A DNA stretch of 25,688 bases from Zoopage sp. CT-All (taxonomy: Eukaryota > Zoopagomycota > Zoopagomycetes > Zoopagales > Zoopagaceae). Made by a program: the position numbers and the translations under genes. The number at the start of each line of letters is the position of its first letter. Position 1 is the first letter of the stretch. Below, piece by piece: positions 17,129 to 25,688 of this stretch. The notes under the pieces were generated by a model that was not told the DNA's origin, searched no databases, and worked only from the letters and a program-made list of their open reading frames with translations. Location of the stretch: positions 1-25,688 of the forward strand of contig QZWS01000113.1 of the NCBI GenBank assembly GCA_004114245.1. The letters run 5' to 3'.

Positions 17129-18744
17129 ACACCTTGGATTGTGTCGAGTGGCGTGTGTGTTACAGTTTTGGGTTTGATTGTCATTGGGAATGCATGCACG
17201 TGCTCTGTGATGGCTGTGTGGTGAGGCTGCCAGGATCTGAACCAATGCGATTGATCAGCAGGACCTTGTATGCACTTGTGTCGATCTTTGAAGGTCAAGC
17301 AGCACAGCACAAACTTGCAATTGGAGCCACGGCCATTAGCCCCATAGGCTAATTGCTTTGAATGTGAGCAGCTCAACTCCTTGCTGGCGCTGTGGCGAGT
17401 CACGTCAACCTTCACTCCGAATGTCAACCAATGCCCTCCCACCATCCGGTCTTCACGCGACCGATTTGCTCAGCACCAACCACTTCATTGAATACGAATC
17501 CTCCCAGTATATTCATTATGTTACATAATAGTCTGGTTTGAGTCTACTAGATCGAGGGCGTTGGGCCTGATCAATCGCGCAATTCAAAGCCTGCAGAACG
17601 CCTGCAGTCCCAACGCTCGTGCCGTCATTTTATCCAAGAATGTCGAATTGTTTTCCCACTGCTTAAAAAGCGAGAGCATTGATGAGGAGATACGATGCAT
17701 CTCACTTCCCGAGCTTGTTCGAATCGACATCATGTTTGCTATACTCCGCTCCACATCAACTGCTTCTAATGCACTCCTCAAGACGGGTTAAGGATTTCCA
17801 CCATTTGCGCGCGTTGCTGAATGGTTGGCATTATTTCGTGTCGCGAAATGGTGATGCACTTCCTGCGTTCTCGCAGGATGTCTGTTTTCTTGGATTCTAT
17901 GGTCTGTCGGATATCTTCGTGCATAAAGCTAGGTTCGTCCGAGATTTTTGATTTAGCTTCGACCGTCGATGTGCTGATATACATGCATGTAGTCTGGGAG
18001 AGCTGAACGACGCTATTTCGGCGGCAATTGACTTGGCGGACTATTTTACACACATACAGCCTGCAGCATCACCGTCGTTCGTCTTTCTTGTTGCCCCCGT
18101 GATATAAATCGTATCCTAGATGTCAGGTTCTCATTGCCGAGGATAAATCTTGTGCTTCCTGGGGGTATTATCAGACAGCATGTAAACGATTTGGAACAAC
18201 AATGACGAACTAGGCACGCGTTGCTGCATGATGCCATCGTACCAGACACGAAGACTGTTTACACGGTCTGGAATACATGAACTGTTGCTCTCTGGGCACC
18301 ACATATACCTGCTAAAAATATTATAGTGCGCTCATTTAGATAGTAATCCACTTTAGTCACTGCATATCCCTCAAGCCTGAGAATATGGTATGCAAACTGG
18401 ACTACGTGAGTCTATGTGCCTATACGAGTGCATTTCAGTGACATGAGCTAGACGGGTTATACATGATAGCAACTGATGTAGCACAACTCTGGCAACCTCA
18501 CTCGCCTCACAGCAGTAGCACAGAGCAGTGCATTGACAATATGCACTGCATGCGGTTTGGTTGAAAGGATGGATTATGAGAGCTTGCCTGGTCAATCAAG
18601 TGCCAATGGATAGGCAGAATTGTCTATTGACTGCAGGAACATCAAGCCCCGGGCTGGTTAAAGTCACAGCAACTCACACTTGAGGACAACTATACTGCTT
18701 GACGACCAAAGCCCACCATAAAATGTCCCTTGCTGCATAACGCA
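17129..18744. other. Gene-poor intergenic region
   Basis: About 1.6 kb between the Ran and BRX1 genes. Apart from the possible small broken gene at 17584-17984, I see no convincing coding sequence, RNA gene or repeat. Short open frames on both strands have mixed codon use and no domains. Confidence 0.5.
17584..17984 (-). pseudogene. Possible small gene with a frame slip, unrecognised
   Basis: On the minus strand, two protein-like frames abut near 17781-17787. The first (from ATG at 17984) is charged and helix-like (MHEDIRQTIESKKTDILRER), ending VEILNPS. The second (to stop at 17584) continues in another frame with LRSALEAVDVERSIANMM and LSLFKQWENNSTFLDKM. No intron of plausible size joins them, so either one base is missing (pseudogene or sequence error) or the match is chance. 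Together they would make about 130 residues of mainly helical character. I do not recognise a family. Confidence 0.25.
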
Positions 18745-19777
18745 TTAATTGCCAAACACCTCCTCTACTTCGTCCCGATGGACATCCTTGATCATATCCA
18801 TGCGCCCGTGGCGATCGGTGCGCTGCTCCTTGCGCGCAACATACCTTCCCGCCTTGGCCTTGCGCGCAGCTGCACGTACTGTATTTGGGGAGATATAGCC
18901 GGGGTTTTTGTACAACACCGCACCGTGGAAAGACCCAGCGAGGATGAGGAACGGGTGCAGAACGAATCGCGGGCCAATCTCAATTAGGGACATGTCGTCG
19001 AAGCCGGCGATTGCGGTTGTCGAGGCGGGCACGGATGAGGCGTCAATAGTACTGCTCGGGTCGTTTTCAATGATCTACATAACAGTGTGAAATGAGCTGA
19101 AATGACTGGAGAGGACTTACCTGATAATTACGGAACCAGAGACGACCATCCACGAGACCAATGTTCATTATATGATCAACGAAGGGTTTTCCTTTGCGCG
19201 TGTTTCTCGGCACACAGAATATCCGCTCGAGAACGGCAGCGATGAGACGCAAATGGACGGGCGCATCCGGGGCCGTCATTGCCGGGTCGATCGACACAAG
19301 CGGCCGCGACCCTTTCAAACAGTTGCCAGTCAGCTTCAACTCATCCGTGGTATGGACTGCAGCAAACAGCGTTAGATATATAACAATGAAGAGAATCTCG
19401 GCCATACGATTCTGGACAAGAAATTTCACGGTGGGTCCGTTGGGCATGCATGATGCCCACAAGTATAAGTCCTGTTTCTTCCGCGTTTCAAAGTACATGC
19501 AATGGTCGCACCCATTCAGCTCCGATAGCTCATTAAGCGTGTCCAGGTTCGACTTGGTATCGAGCTTGGCTTCCTTTTTAGTGTGCGGCAGAAGCGCTTC
19601 GAGGTCGGACATGAAATGGCGGTGGCGATAACTGATGCCGCGCGAGGACAGCAGCATGACCCGGGCCTTGCGCTTCGGCGGCTCTTCGGCTGCTGGCATG
19701 GTTGCGGCTGCAGCGAGCTTGGGCTTCTTGGACTTGGCCGACGTTGCCGCGGATTGCGTCTTGAATACCGTCGACAT
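18745..19777 (-). CDS. BRX1: Ribosome biogenesis protein BRX1 (Brix domain), 3 exons
   Basis: A nucleolar factor for 60S ribosomal subunit assembly. Exons 19408-19777, 19121-19356 and 18745-19074 give 311 aa (yeast Brx1 is 291). Introns are 51 bp (19357-19407) and 46 bp (19075-19120), both GT-AG. Family blocks: RVMLLSSRGISYRHRH, KEAKLDTKSNLDTLNELSEL, NGPTVKFLVQN joined to LHTTDELKLTGNCLKGSRP, GKPFVDHI, GRLWFRNYQ joined to IIEND, and LIEIGPRFVLHPF with YISPN. I chose the ATG at 19777 (MSTVFKTQS); the frame is open to a further ATG at 19879, but that extension looks like 5' UTR. The 51-bp intron has no in-frame stop. Confidence 0.95.
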
Positions 19778-20021
19778 GGAAAGAAAATTGTGAGCAGGCA
19801 CTCCTCCGACTGTCAATTTGTATAAACCTTGAGCGCAGCTGTCAATGTATACACTGTAGCAACCACATAATGCATGCAAATACCAGCACTCACAACAGTT
19901 TAAGCAAAAGTATATACCATTAGTACGTATTATAAACTATCAGCCAGCCTAGTATTTACAGGGGATATTCCATACAGGAATGCCCAAGCCAATGCCACCA
20001 TAACGAGCCATTGTAAAATAG

Positions 20022-20603
20022 TTAGTGGGATTGGGCATTGACCTGTTCTAGATTATTGAAGTACGAGTTCCTCCTGACTAGAGGAGCTGAAGTGGGAGCT
20101 GAAGGGGGGAAAGTAGTGACTGTGCCAGGAAAAATGCCAATGGTACAAGCAGGGCCGTTTGTCGCGGTTGCTTGCACGGTAGTCCTTGTCCTAAAAATGG
20201 TGGTTGACGTTGACGTCAACGTTTGGGTTTCAGTAACAGTATCAGTCTGTGATTCAGAAACTGTTGACGTCTCGGTACTCGCCGGGGGAGTTTCCACGCT
20301 AACTGTCGTGCTTGTGACAGTGCTCGTCGGGGTAGCCGCAGTTACGGTACCAGTAGCAGTGTTAGTGCTCGTGATCGACACGGTAGTAGTAGTGTTTTTG
20401 ACTGAAGTTACTGTGGCAGTTGCAACGGTGAGTGTGATACCAAGTTTCGCCAGTTTCGATGAGATAATGGGATCAATCTTTAGAGCGAGGTTAGCCAGAG
20501 CGCTGGAGATGGCATTTGGAGCAGCTGCTGCAGGCCGCGCCAAAGCAAGGGCCACGACGGCAAAGATGTACGAGGGGAGGACTACGCTAGAGTATACCTT
20601 CAT
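20022..20603 (-). CDS. Small secreted Ser/Thr-rich (mucin-like) protein
   Basis: 193 aa from the ATG at 20603. That start gives a signal peptide (MKVYSSVVLPSYIFAVVALA, cleavage likely in the Ala run before APN). An upstream in-frame ATG (20834) would bury the signal in the chain, so I reject it. After a short helical stretch (ISSALANLALKIDPIISSKL) the protein is a run of Thr/Ser/Val motifs such as TVTSTTVSVETPPASTE and TETQTLTSTSTT, a likely heavily O-glycosylated stalk. The tail has one Cys and ends NNLEQVNAQSH, with no hydrophobic GPI signal. It is probably a cell-surface or wall protein; no catalytic domain is visible. Confidence 0.7.
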   Translation of the reverse strand: MKVYSSVVLPSYIFAVVALALARPAAAAPNAISSALANLALKIDPIISSKLAKLGITLTVATATVTSVKNTTTTVSITSTNTATGTVTAATPTSTVTSTTVSVETPPASTETSTVSESQTDTVTETQTLTSTSTTIFRTRTTVQATATNGPACTIGIFPGTVTTFPPSAPTSAPLVRRNSYFNNLEQVNAQSH

Positions 20604-20623
20604 ATGTATAGATGATGTAGGCT

Positions 20624-20672
20624 GGGAGAGTGGGGAGAGTGGGAGAGTAGAGAGTGGAGAGAGTGGGCGAGA
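20624..20672. repeat. Purine-rich GGGAGAGT-type simple repeat
   Basis: Degenerate tandem units of GGGAGAGT/GAGAGTGG on the plus strand. On the gene strand this is a CT-rich tract just upstream of the secreted-protein start, typical of fungal promoters and 5' UTRs. Confidence 0.65.
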
Positions 20673-21321
20673 GCTATGCTGGTGGGGAGTTACGTTGATG
20701 GCACGAACTATTTTTGCATCCGAGAAAAATCCCCAACATTGAGGTAAATCACAAATTGTCAAAGCATGTCCATCGAGATCGGCGATCTTACCGAGAGACA
20801 GTGTTGGGGTTGGGATTGCGAATTTGCGTTCCAAGAACTACCAGACTGTGAACTATGTATCTGATCGCTATCCGAGATTGCCATCATCACCAACATCAAG
20901 GGCTGCATTGATGGAAATGTATTATGGCATAGTATGACACAATAGAGAAAAAGGATATATGTATTCTTAGCCATGCTATTTGCTGAGTTCTATATATTGG
21001 ATACCAAGATTAATGTATTAAATAATACTAAATAAGTAGTAGCAATATGCTAGATATTTTAAGAGAATATGGTTTATTACACTTTTCCCTTATTAATCCC
21101 ATTCAATAGCTCTAAAGGCTATTTAGCAATTAGTACTATTTTATATTTTATATATAATAGCTTACTTAAACCTGAGTGCAGGGGGCATAGAAGTGGAACA
21201 ATGGCTAGTGCATATACTAGATATTGTAAAATGCTTGATTGATTAGAGATAATTATAAACTCTGACTACTAAGTTAAATTACTACTACTTACTGCACACT
21301 AAATTTTATAGCTTTGTAGTA

Positions 21322-21390
21322 TTCTGAAATATTCTAAAATATTCTAGAAGCAAAAAAGTGGTATTTAAGGCTACTTTAATTATATATAAA
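21322..21390 (+). promoter_or_regulatory. Heat-shock-element-like array plus TATA box, no gene downstream
   Basis: TTCTGAAATATTCTAAAA and the following TATTCTAGAA (21322-21349) keep a 5-bp rhythm of TTC and (G/A)AA units. TATATAAA follows at 21383-21390. The arrangement recalls 1438-1476. With such AT-rich DNA, chance is a real possibility. Confidence 0.22.
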
Positions 21391-22038
21391 CTTGCAAATA
21401 TATACTATATTCCACATAATACAACTCCCCTACCCAGATAATTTCATCTTTACTACATATATTTTTTGGCAATTTATTATATTTAGGCCTAAGCAAGAAT
21501 AGAAAGAAGACTACTAAGTAATTAGATCCATGTATATTATGCTCTACATCTTTAATGCATTGCTATTATGCAATATTCTTCAAATCCCCAATACTCCACT
21601 TTCCTTATAATCAAATATGAGCAACAATAATATAGCCTAATTTGCATATTTTTTAGCAACAATAAATACCATTTGTAGCACTTACTCTTGTAAATAAACT
21701 ACAACATCTCAATGCACTTTCTCTATTAGCTCAAAGTCAACATTCCTATAACTAATGCTATTACTCAGTATATACACCACTGTCAAAGTAAAAGAGGCAA
21801 ACATCAATTGATTTGAGAGGTCAACCAGGGACCAGGGATAATACAGCACAAGCACTTACTTACTGGGTATCTTAAAGTATAGTCAAACAGCCCAAAACAA
21901 CTTTAATCACCGAATCGCAGACCAGAGCCAGTAGATTACCACACTTATATGCTGGATACCACTGAATAATAGTTTTCCATATTCAAGCACTAACGACGCC
22001 CACAACGACCAAACACGCTTAGTAAAAGCACCCATTGT

Positions 22039-22839
22039 TTACGACGCCACGGTCCCACTCAGCTCACCCTTCTCGCGCTTCTCCTTGAGTTCCTGCTGCA
22101 CCTCCGCCTCCATCCGTCGAATATCCTCCATGGTCAGGCCGCTCCATCTATCCGTCTGGCAAAACAGCTGACGATGGGTTTTGTGAAAGAGCGAGCGCAT
22201 GGAGGAGAGAATGAACTGCTCGACGCGGGACTGCAGCCCAAACCACTTGAACTCGCACGTCACAAGCTTGTAGCAGGTCATCGTTGGAGTGACTGTCTTC
22301 ATCCAGTCGCCGGCGGCGAGCGGCCCGCGCCCAGTGGCGGTGGAATGATATAGCGTGGGGTCCTCCGCGGGCTTGTAGTACTTGCGCTCAAGCACATCAT
22401 TGACAATATCAATAGGGACGACCTCGCGCATGGCGAGGATATTCTGCGGAAGATTAAGCGCATTGGGCAACTCTCCTTTATCATCCTCGCCCACATGCAT
22501 TGTCTCGACGACTAGCTTGAAGGCATCCTTCATGTAACCGTTAGTCATTACGGTCTTGCAGTGGGGGAAGCCGTTCCAGGCCTCCTCGTACACCTCGAGC
22601 GACCCTGCCGGAGCCAGCGCGCGCAGCCATCCGGGGACCTTGGATGAGAGATGATATGTTTTTTTGGTGTACTGACCTCGGCCCATCTCGGCATTATCGT
22701 AGGGCTCGTTGGTGTGAATCTCGACGCCGTCGCCACCGCCGGTCTCTTCGCGCGAGGCCTCAATGACCATAAAGAGCTGGGCAACTTGATATTCTGCGAG
22801 GGTGCAGTTATTGACGACGCGGAACTCCTTGACAAGCAT
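22039..22839 (-). CDS. Phosphatidylinositol transfer protein, class I (START-like)
   Basis: 266 aa, one exon. The protein moves phosphatidylinositol and phosphatidylcholine between membranes and supplies lipid for phosphoinositide signalling. It aligns closely with animal PITP-alpha (about 270 aa) along its length: MLVKEFRVVNNCTLAEYQVA, EASREETGGGDGVEIHTNEP, GQYTKKTYHLSSKVP (with the Thr58 and Lys60 that correspond to inositol-headgroup contacts), GRGPLAAGDW, CYKLVTCEFKWFGLQSRVE, HRQLFCQTDRWSGLTMEDIR and a charged C-terminal helix. It is unrelated to Sec14. The gene starts 68 bp from the divergent MGMT start (or about 200 bp if the shorter MGMT start is used). Confidence 0.95.
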   Translation of the reverse strand: MLVKEFRVVNNCTLAEYQVAQLFMVIEASREETGGGDGVEIHTNEPYDNAEMGRGQYTKKTYHLSSKVPGWLRALAPAGSLEVYEEAWNGFPHCKTVMTNGYMKDAFKLVVETMHVGEDDKGELPNALNLPQNILAMREVVPIDIVNDVLERKYYKPAEDPTLYHSTATGRGPLAAGDWMKTVTPTMTCYKLVTCEFKWFGLQSRVEQFILSSMRSLFHKTHRQLFCQTDRWSGLTMEDIRRMEAEVQQELKEKREKGELSGTVAS

Positions 22840-22907
22840 AGGACGATGGGGCCGGCGGATTCGTGGCTGTGAAGTGCAACTTGATCGCGTGACTTGTCAC
22901 CGTTTCT

Positions 22908-23621
22908 ATGCCGGGTGCCACCGCCGTACCAGAGGGCACGCTGCACCACAGCAACACTATCCAGCACGACAGGAGCGCAGAGGGCTCTGGTGATAGCCTC
23001 GGTGCCACATACCCACCTGGTGTCAAGGCCAGCATGGTTATCAAGACAGCCAAGGCGTCACGTAAAGGCCGGGCAGTGACGCCGTTCGAGTCGCGCGTAT
23101 ATGAGCTATGCTCGCAGGTATGACTGGGTGTTTGTCGTTCACCTCGACTGATAGCGTTGGCTGTTTCTATCGGGTGAATAGATCCCAGCTGGTACTATCG
23201 CTCAGGCTTTCTCGCTCACAAACTTACATCATGGTAGGCCATTTCTCGACCTACAAGGCGATATCCGATGCGCTCAAGGCGAGTCCACGGGCTGTTGGGC
23301 AAGCATTGCGAAGGAACCCGTTTGCTCCGCTGCCCGTGCCATGTACACGTCAATTGTCTCATATACATGAGTTACCATGTTCTAGGTCACCGTGTGCTAA
23401 GCTCAGATTTCTCGCTTGGCGGCTACAAAGGGCATGTGTAGTCTGTAGTTTTTCAATGTTAGATGATCATTTGCTCTAGGCAGTTTGGTGCTGCGAGCGA
23501 ATGTGTTCGCAGCAAGCACCGTATATTGACATCCGAGGGACTGGTGTTTGATCCTGCGACAGGCAAGGTTATGCAGGCACATCAGGCTACGCGGTTCTAT
23601 CGTGCGTTCGGCACCAAGTGA
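22908..23621 (+). CDS. MGMT: O6-alkylguanine-DNA alkyltransferase (MGMT), 5 exons with a 10-nt microexon
   Basis: A suicide DNA-repair enzyme that takes the alkyl group from O6-alkylguanine onto a cysteine. Exons 22908-23117, 23182-23191, 23238-23342, 23386-23437 and 23480-23621 give 172 aa. Introns are 64, 46, 43 and 42 bp, all GT-AG. The join reads FESRVYELCSQ-IPAG-HFSTYKAISDAL, then RAVGQALRRNPFAP (DNA-binding helix with the flipping Arg), PCHRV with the acceptor Cys109, SLGGYKGHVQFGA and KHRILTSEGLVFDP. Without the 10-nt exon the IPxG turn is lost and the frame breaks. The Cys109 codon is split by intron 3. The start is uncertain: the ATG at 23037 has a better context (A at -3, G at +4) and would give 129 aa. 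Confidence 0.88.
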
Positions 23622-23702
23622 TGCTTTGGCTGTTATCTGCGATGGTGGTTGGCATGACCCAGTGTATATTTGCACACAGAAGAGTGCCTTGCATTCCTTG
23701 GA

Positions 23703-24494
23703 TCATATGCCGTCCTTCGGCAGAGAAAACGACTCATCCATCTCACTCACGTTCATTTTCTCGTCAAATGTATCTTCAGGCGAATCAGTGAGTATTCTTC
23801 TCTTTGGCCTGCCAGAACCACCATCTTGGTCCGAGGAGTCGCCCGTTTCAGCATCTGGCACAGCATGCTCGAGCAATACCCAATGCTTGATGGGCGACAG
23901 CCAATCGGCAGATGCAAAAACCTTCATCGATGATACTATCGGATCCTTGTATGTAGTTCCCTGTCGTATTCCTTGTCAGTCTTGCTGAGCTGTAGCGGCA
24001 AATACGCTACCGTTTTAGGCCGGACAATATCGCGCAGTCGGAACACCACCGCGACACCCTGAAGACTCTGCTCAACAAATTTCGCAAATTCTACCGCGCT
24101 TAAAAGCTGCAGCGTTACTCCAGCACCGAAGCACGCTGAGATACCTCGGAATACTGCGCAGCGGTACCACCAACAAGATCGATAACAATCTCATCAAATG
24201 CAAGGCACGAAACAATCCGACCGACCGATGTCGCCAAGAGAAGCTGGCGCCATTCAGCTACTTGGATCCAGCAATCATCACTCACATTGGCAAAGTACGC
24301 GTATTTCAACGAGTACGGCCGCTTGCTGCACCCAGGGCAGAAATACCGTGTGCCCGCGGAATCATTCCGCGGAAACGCCTTGAAATCGCACGCGCGGCAT
24401 TGAACTTGTCTGTGCAATGAAATAGCACATAGCGAAATATCTTGCCCTACATGTAGATTTTTGCGCCAACGACAGAGGCAAATTCAACGGACAT
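23703..24494 (-). CDS. RPA1 DBD-C-like protein with zinc ribbon, 4 exons
   Basis: 220 aa from exons 24451-24494, 24145-24409, 24011-24106 and 23703-23960, with introns of 41, 38 and 50 bp (GT-AG). After MSVEFASVVGAKIYI comes a CxxC...CxxC zinc ribbon (C19, C22, C39, C42) set in KYAYFANVSDDCWIQVAEW, then LLSAVEFAKFVEQSLQGVAVVFRLRDIV. This order matches the C-terminal DNA-binding domain (DBD-C) of the large subunit of replication protein A, which holds a zinc ribbon within its OB fold. The other RPA1 domains are absent, so this is not RPA1 itself. The tail is acidic (SSDQDGGSGRPKRR, DSPEDTFDEKMNVSEMDES). It may act in meiosis, telomere or repair processes; the function is not known. It is divergent from SMC2 (78 bp) and convergent with MGMT (81 bp). 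Confidence 0.68.
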
Positions 24495-24572
24495 GATGCA
24501 ACAGCACAATGTAGAGACTGCTGACGCGTTTGGCCAGTTTGCGTCCCACTGATCGCCGCATCCGTCCGACCA

Positions 24573-25688
24573 ATGCTCGTCAAGGAGCTCATCATCGATG
24601 GGTTCAAGTCCTACGCGGTGCGCACGCACATCAAGGGATTCGACCACGAGTTCAACGCCATTACCGGGCTCAACGGCTCGGGCAAATCAAACATCCTCGA
24701 CGCCATCTGCTTTGTGCTCGGAATCAAGAACCTCTCGGCGGTGCGCGCCGCCAATCTGCAGGATTTGATCTATAAGCGCGGAAATGCGGGTATTTCGCGC
24801 GCCACGGTGGAAATTGTGTTTGATAACCGCGATAAGTCCAAGAGCCCGGTCGGGTACGAATCCATTGACGAGATTTCCGTCATGAGACAGGTCTGCTGCT
24901 ACTGCCATTATTTGTGCATTTCCAAGATGCTGATACATCGTTAAAATAGATTATGCTTGGTGGAAGAAATAAATATCTCGTCAACGGAACCACGGCGCAG
25001 CAGCACGTTGTTGAGAACCTCTTCCAGTCCGTGCAGCTGAACGTCAACAACCCTCATTTTCTCATCATGCAGGGCCGCATCACCAAAGTGCTCAACATGA
25101 AGCCACCCGAGATTCTGGCGATGATTGAGGAGGCGGCCGGGACGCGCATGTTTGAGGACAAGAAGGAGAAGGCACTGGCAACGATTCTGAAGAAAGACCG
25201 AAAGCTTGAGGAAATCCAATCGGTAAGTCTTCGATTATTGATAAATTATTGGGGCCATGTATACGTAGATTATGAACCACGAGATCCTGCCAAAGCTTAC
25301 AAGGTACCGTGACGAGAAGCGCGCGGTTTTGGAGCTGCAGAAGCTCGAGGCAGAGGTCGACCGCCTTCGGAGGCTCAGCATCGCTTATCGCTATCACCAG
25401 CATCAGGTAAGCTAAGCCCAGCCAAATGCTGTGTACGACCACTGGCATTTGCCTTGATAGCTACACGCTGTCACTGCCACGGAGTCACTGGACAGAAAAC
25501 GCCACGAGATCGAAGAACTGGCCCAGAACGCCATAGCTGTGTACAATCAAATTCAAGCGTTGGTAGGCGACTTGGCGGAGCTGATGGCCCGGCGGGAGAA
25601 AGAACGCGGCGGGAAATACCGGGAGCTCGAAGCGCACGGGCAGGAGCTCGGCAAGGAGCTCACTCGGCTGCAGGCCCAGATGGAAATT
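24573..25688 (+). CDS. SMC2: Condensin subunit SMC2, N-terminal part, runs off the window
   Basis: ATPase subunit of condensin, which compacts mitotic chromosomes. Exons 24573-24890, 24950-25222, 25269-25406 and 25461 to beyond the edge give the first 319 residues of roughly 1,200. Introns are 59, 46 and 54 bp. Marks: [20 protein letters not shown], Walker [10 protein letters not shown] (32-40), [25 protein letters not shown] joined to [53 protein letters not shown], then the start of the first coiled coil. The pattern [20 protein letters not shown] separates SMC2 from SMC1, SMC3 and SMC4. The first donor (GTCTGC) is weak, but the join is fixed by conservation. Confidence 0.95.

Larger units (their letters stand above)
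20604..22038. other. Mostly AT-rich gene-free region
   Basis: About 1.4 kb. The first ~200 bp is probably the promoter of the secreted-protein gene. From about 20970 to 21800 the DNA is very AT-rich with no coding sequence and may contain decayed mobile-element DNA; I cannot name a family. A TTC/GAA array lies at 21322-21349. Confidence 0.5.

Noticed and set aside
16307-17245. Minus-strand open frame of about 312 codons
   Set aside because: Antisense shadow of the Ran gene, caused by strong third-position GC bias.
20038-20742. Long plus-strand open frame, Val-rich (about 234 codons)
   Set aside because: It is the antisense of the Thr/Ser-rich secreted protein; ACN and GTN codons on one strand give Val-rich sequence on the other. 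It has no domain of its own.
23118-23237. A single 105-bp AT-AC (U12-type) intron in MGMT ending CTTAC before ATCATGGTA
   Set aside because: The 5' side lacks the U12 donor consensus and would give IMVG. Two GT-AG introns around a 10-nt exon give the conserved IPAG without special assumptions.
1-25688. CRISPR arrays, rRNA genes, prokaryotic operons or phage modules
   Set aside because: No regularly spaced direct repeats, rRNA sequence or prokaryotic gene organisation was seen; spliceosomal introns and gene content are those of a eukaryotic nucleus.

Overview
The window looks like nuclear DNA of a fungus, most likely an early-diverging one. A zoopagomycete of the Kickxellales/Coemansia type is my inference, not a database result. 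The evidence is: spliceosomal introns of about 38-64 bp (21 placed by hand), fungal-type TAM methyltransferases, Dal5/ACS-type MFS carriers, a class I (START-like) phosphatidylinositol transfer protein of a kind the model yeasts lack, and GC-rich genes separated by AT-rich, gene-free stretches.

Left end (1-3067): the 3' part of a LINE reverse transcriptase ORF runs off the left edge on the minus strand. Beside it lie two identical tRNA-His(GTG) genes in inverted, convergent orientation, 1.04 kb apart. The DNA around them is AT-rich and without genes. It holds a 286-bp inverted-repeat structure whose centre carries a heat-shock-element-like motif and a TATA box.

Central gene block (3068-17128): a TAM-family methyltransferase (minus), the translation factor eIF5B (minus, 8 exons), a secreted tyrosinase (plus), the Ran regulator RanBP1 (plus), a second TAM-family methyltransferase (plus), two divergent Dal5/ACS MFS transporters sharing a promoter with a CACGTG inverted repeat, and the GTPase Ran itself (plus). 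Both methyltransferases begin with an N-myristoylation-type N-terminus. Ran and its partner RanBP1 lie within 6.5 kb of each other.

Right block (17129-25688): a 1.6-kb stretch with at most one decayed small gene, then BRX1 (60S ribosome assembly, minus) and a small secreted Ser/Thr-rich protein (minus). After 1.4 kb of mostly AT-rich DNA come two tight divergent pairs: PITP/MGMT and an RPA1-like zinc-ribbon OB protein/SMC2 (partial at the right edge). MGMT, the RPA1-like protein and SMC2 all concern DNA maintenance.

Most genes are ordinary housekeeping genes and I see no operon-like novel system. The points most worth a second look are a 10-nt microexon in MGMT, a GC-AG intron in eIF5B, the stand-alone RPA1 DBD-C-like protein, the pair of probably lipid-anchored methyltransferases, and the CACGTG inverted repeat between the MFS genes. 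All exon joins were made by eye from splice motifs and family conservation; no transcript data were available.
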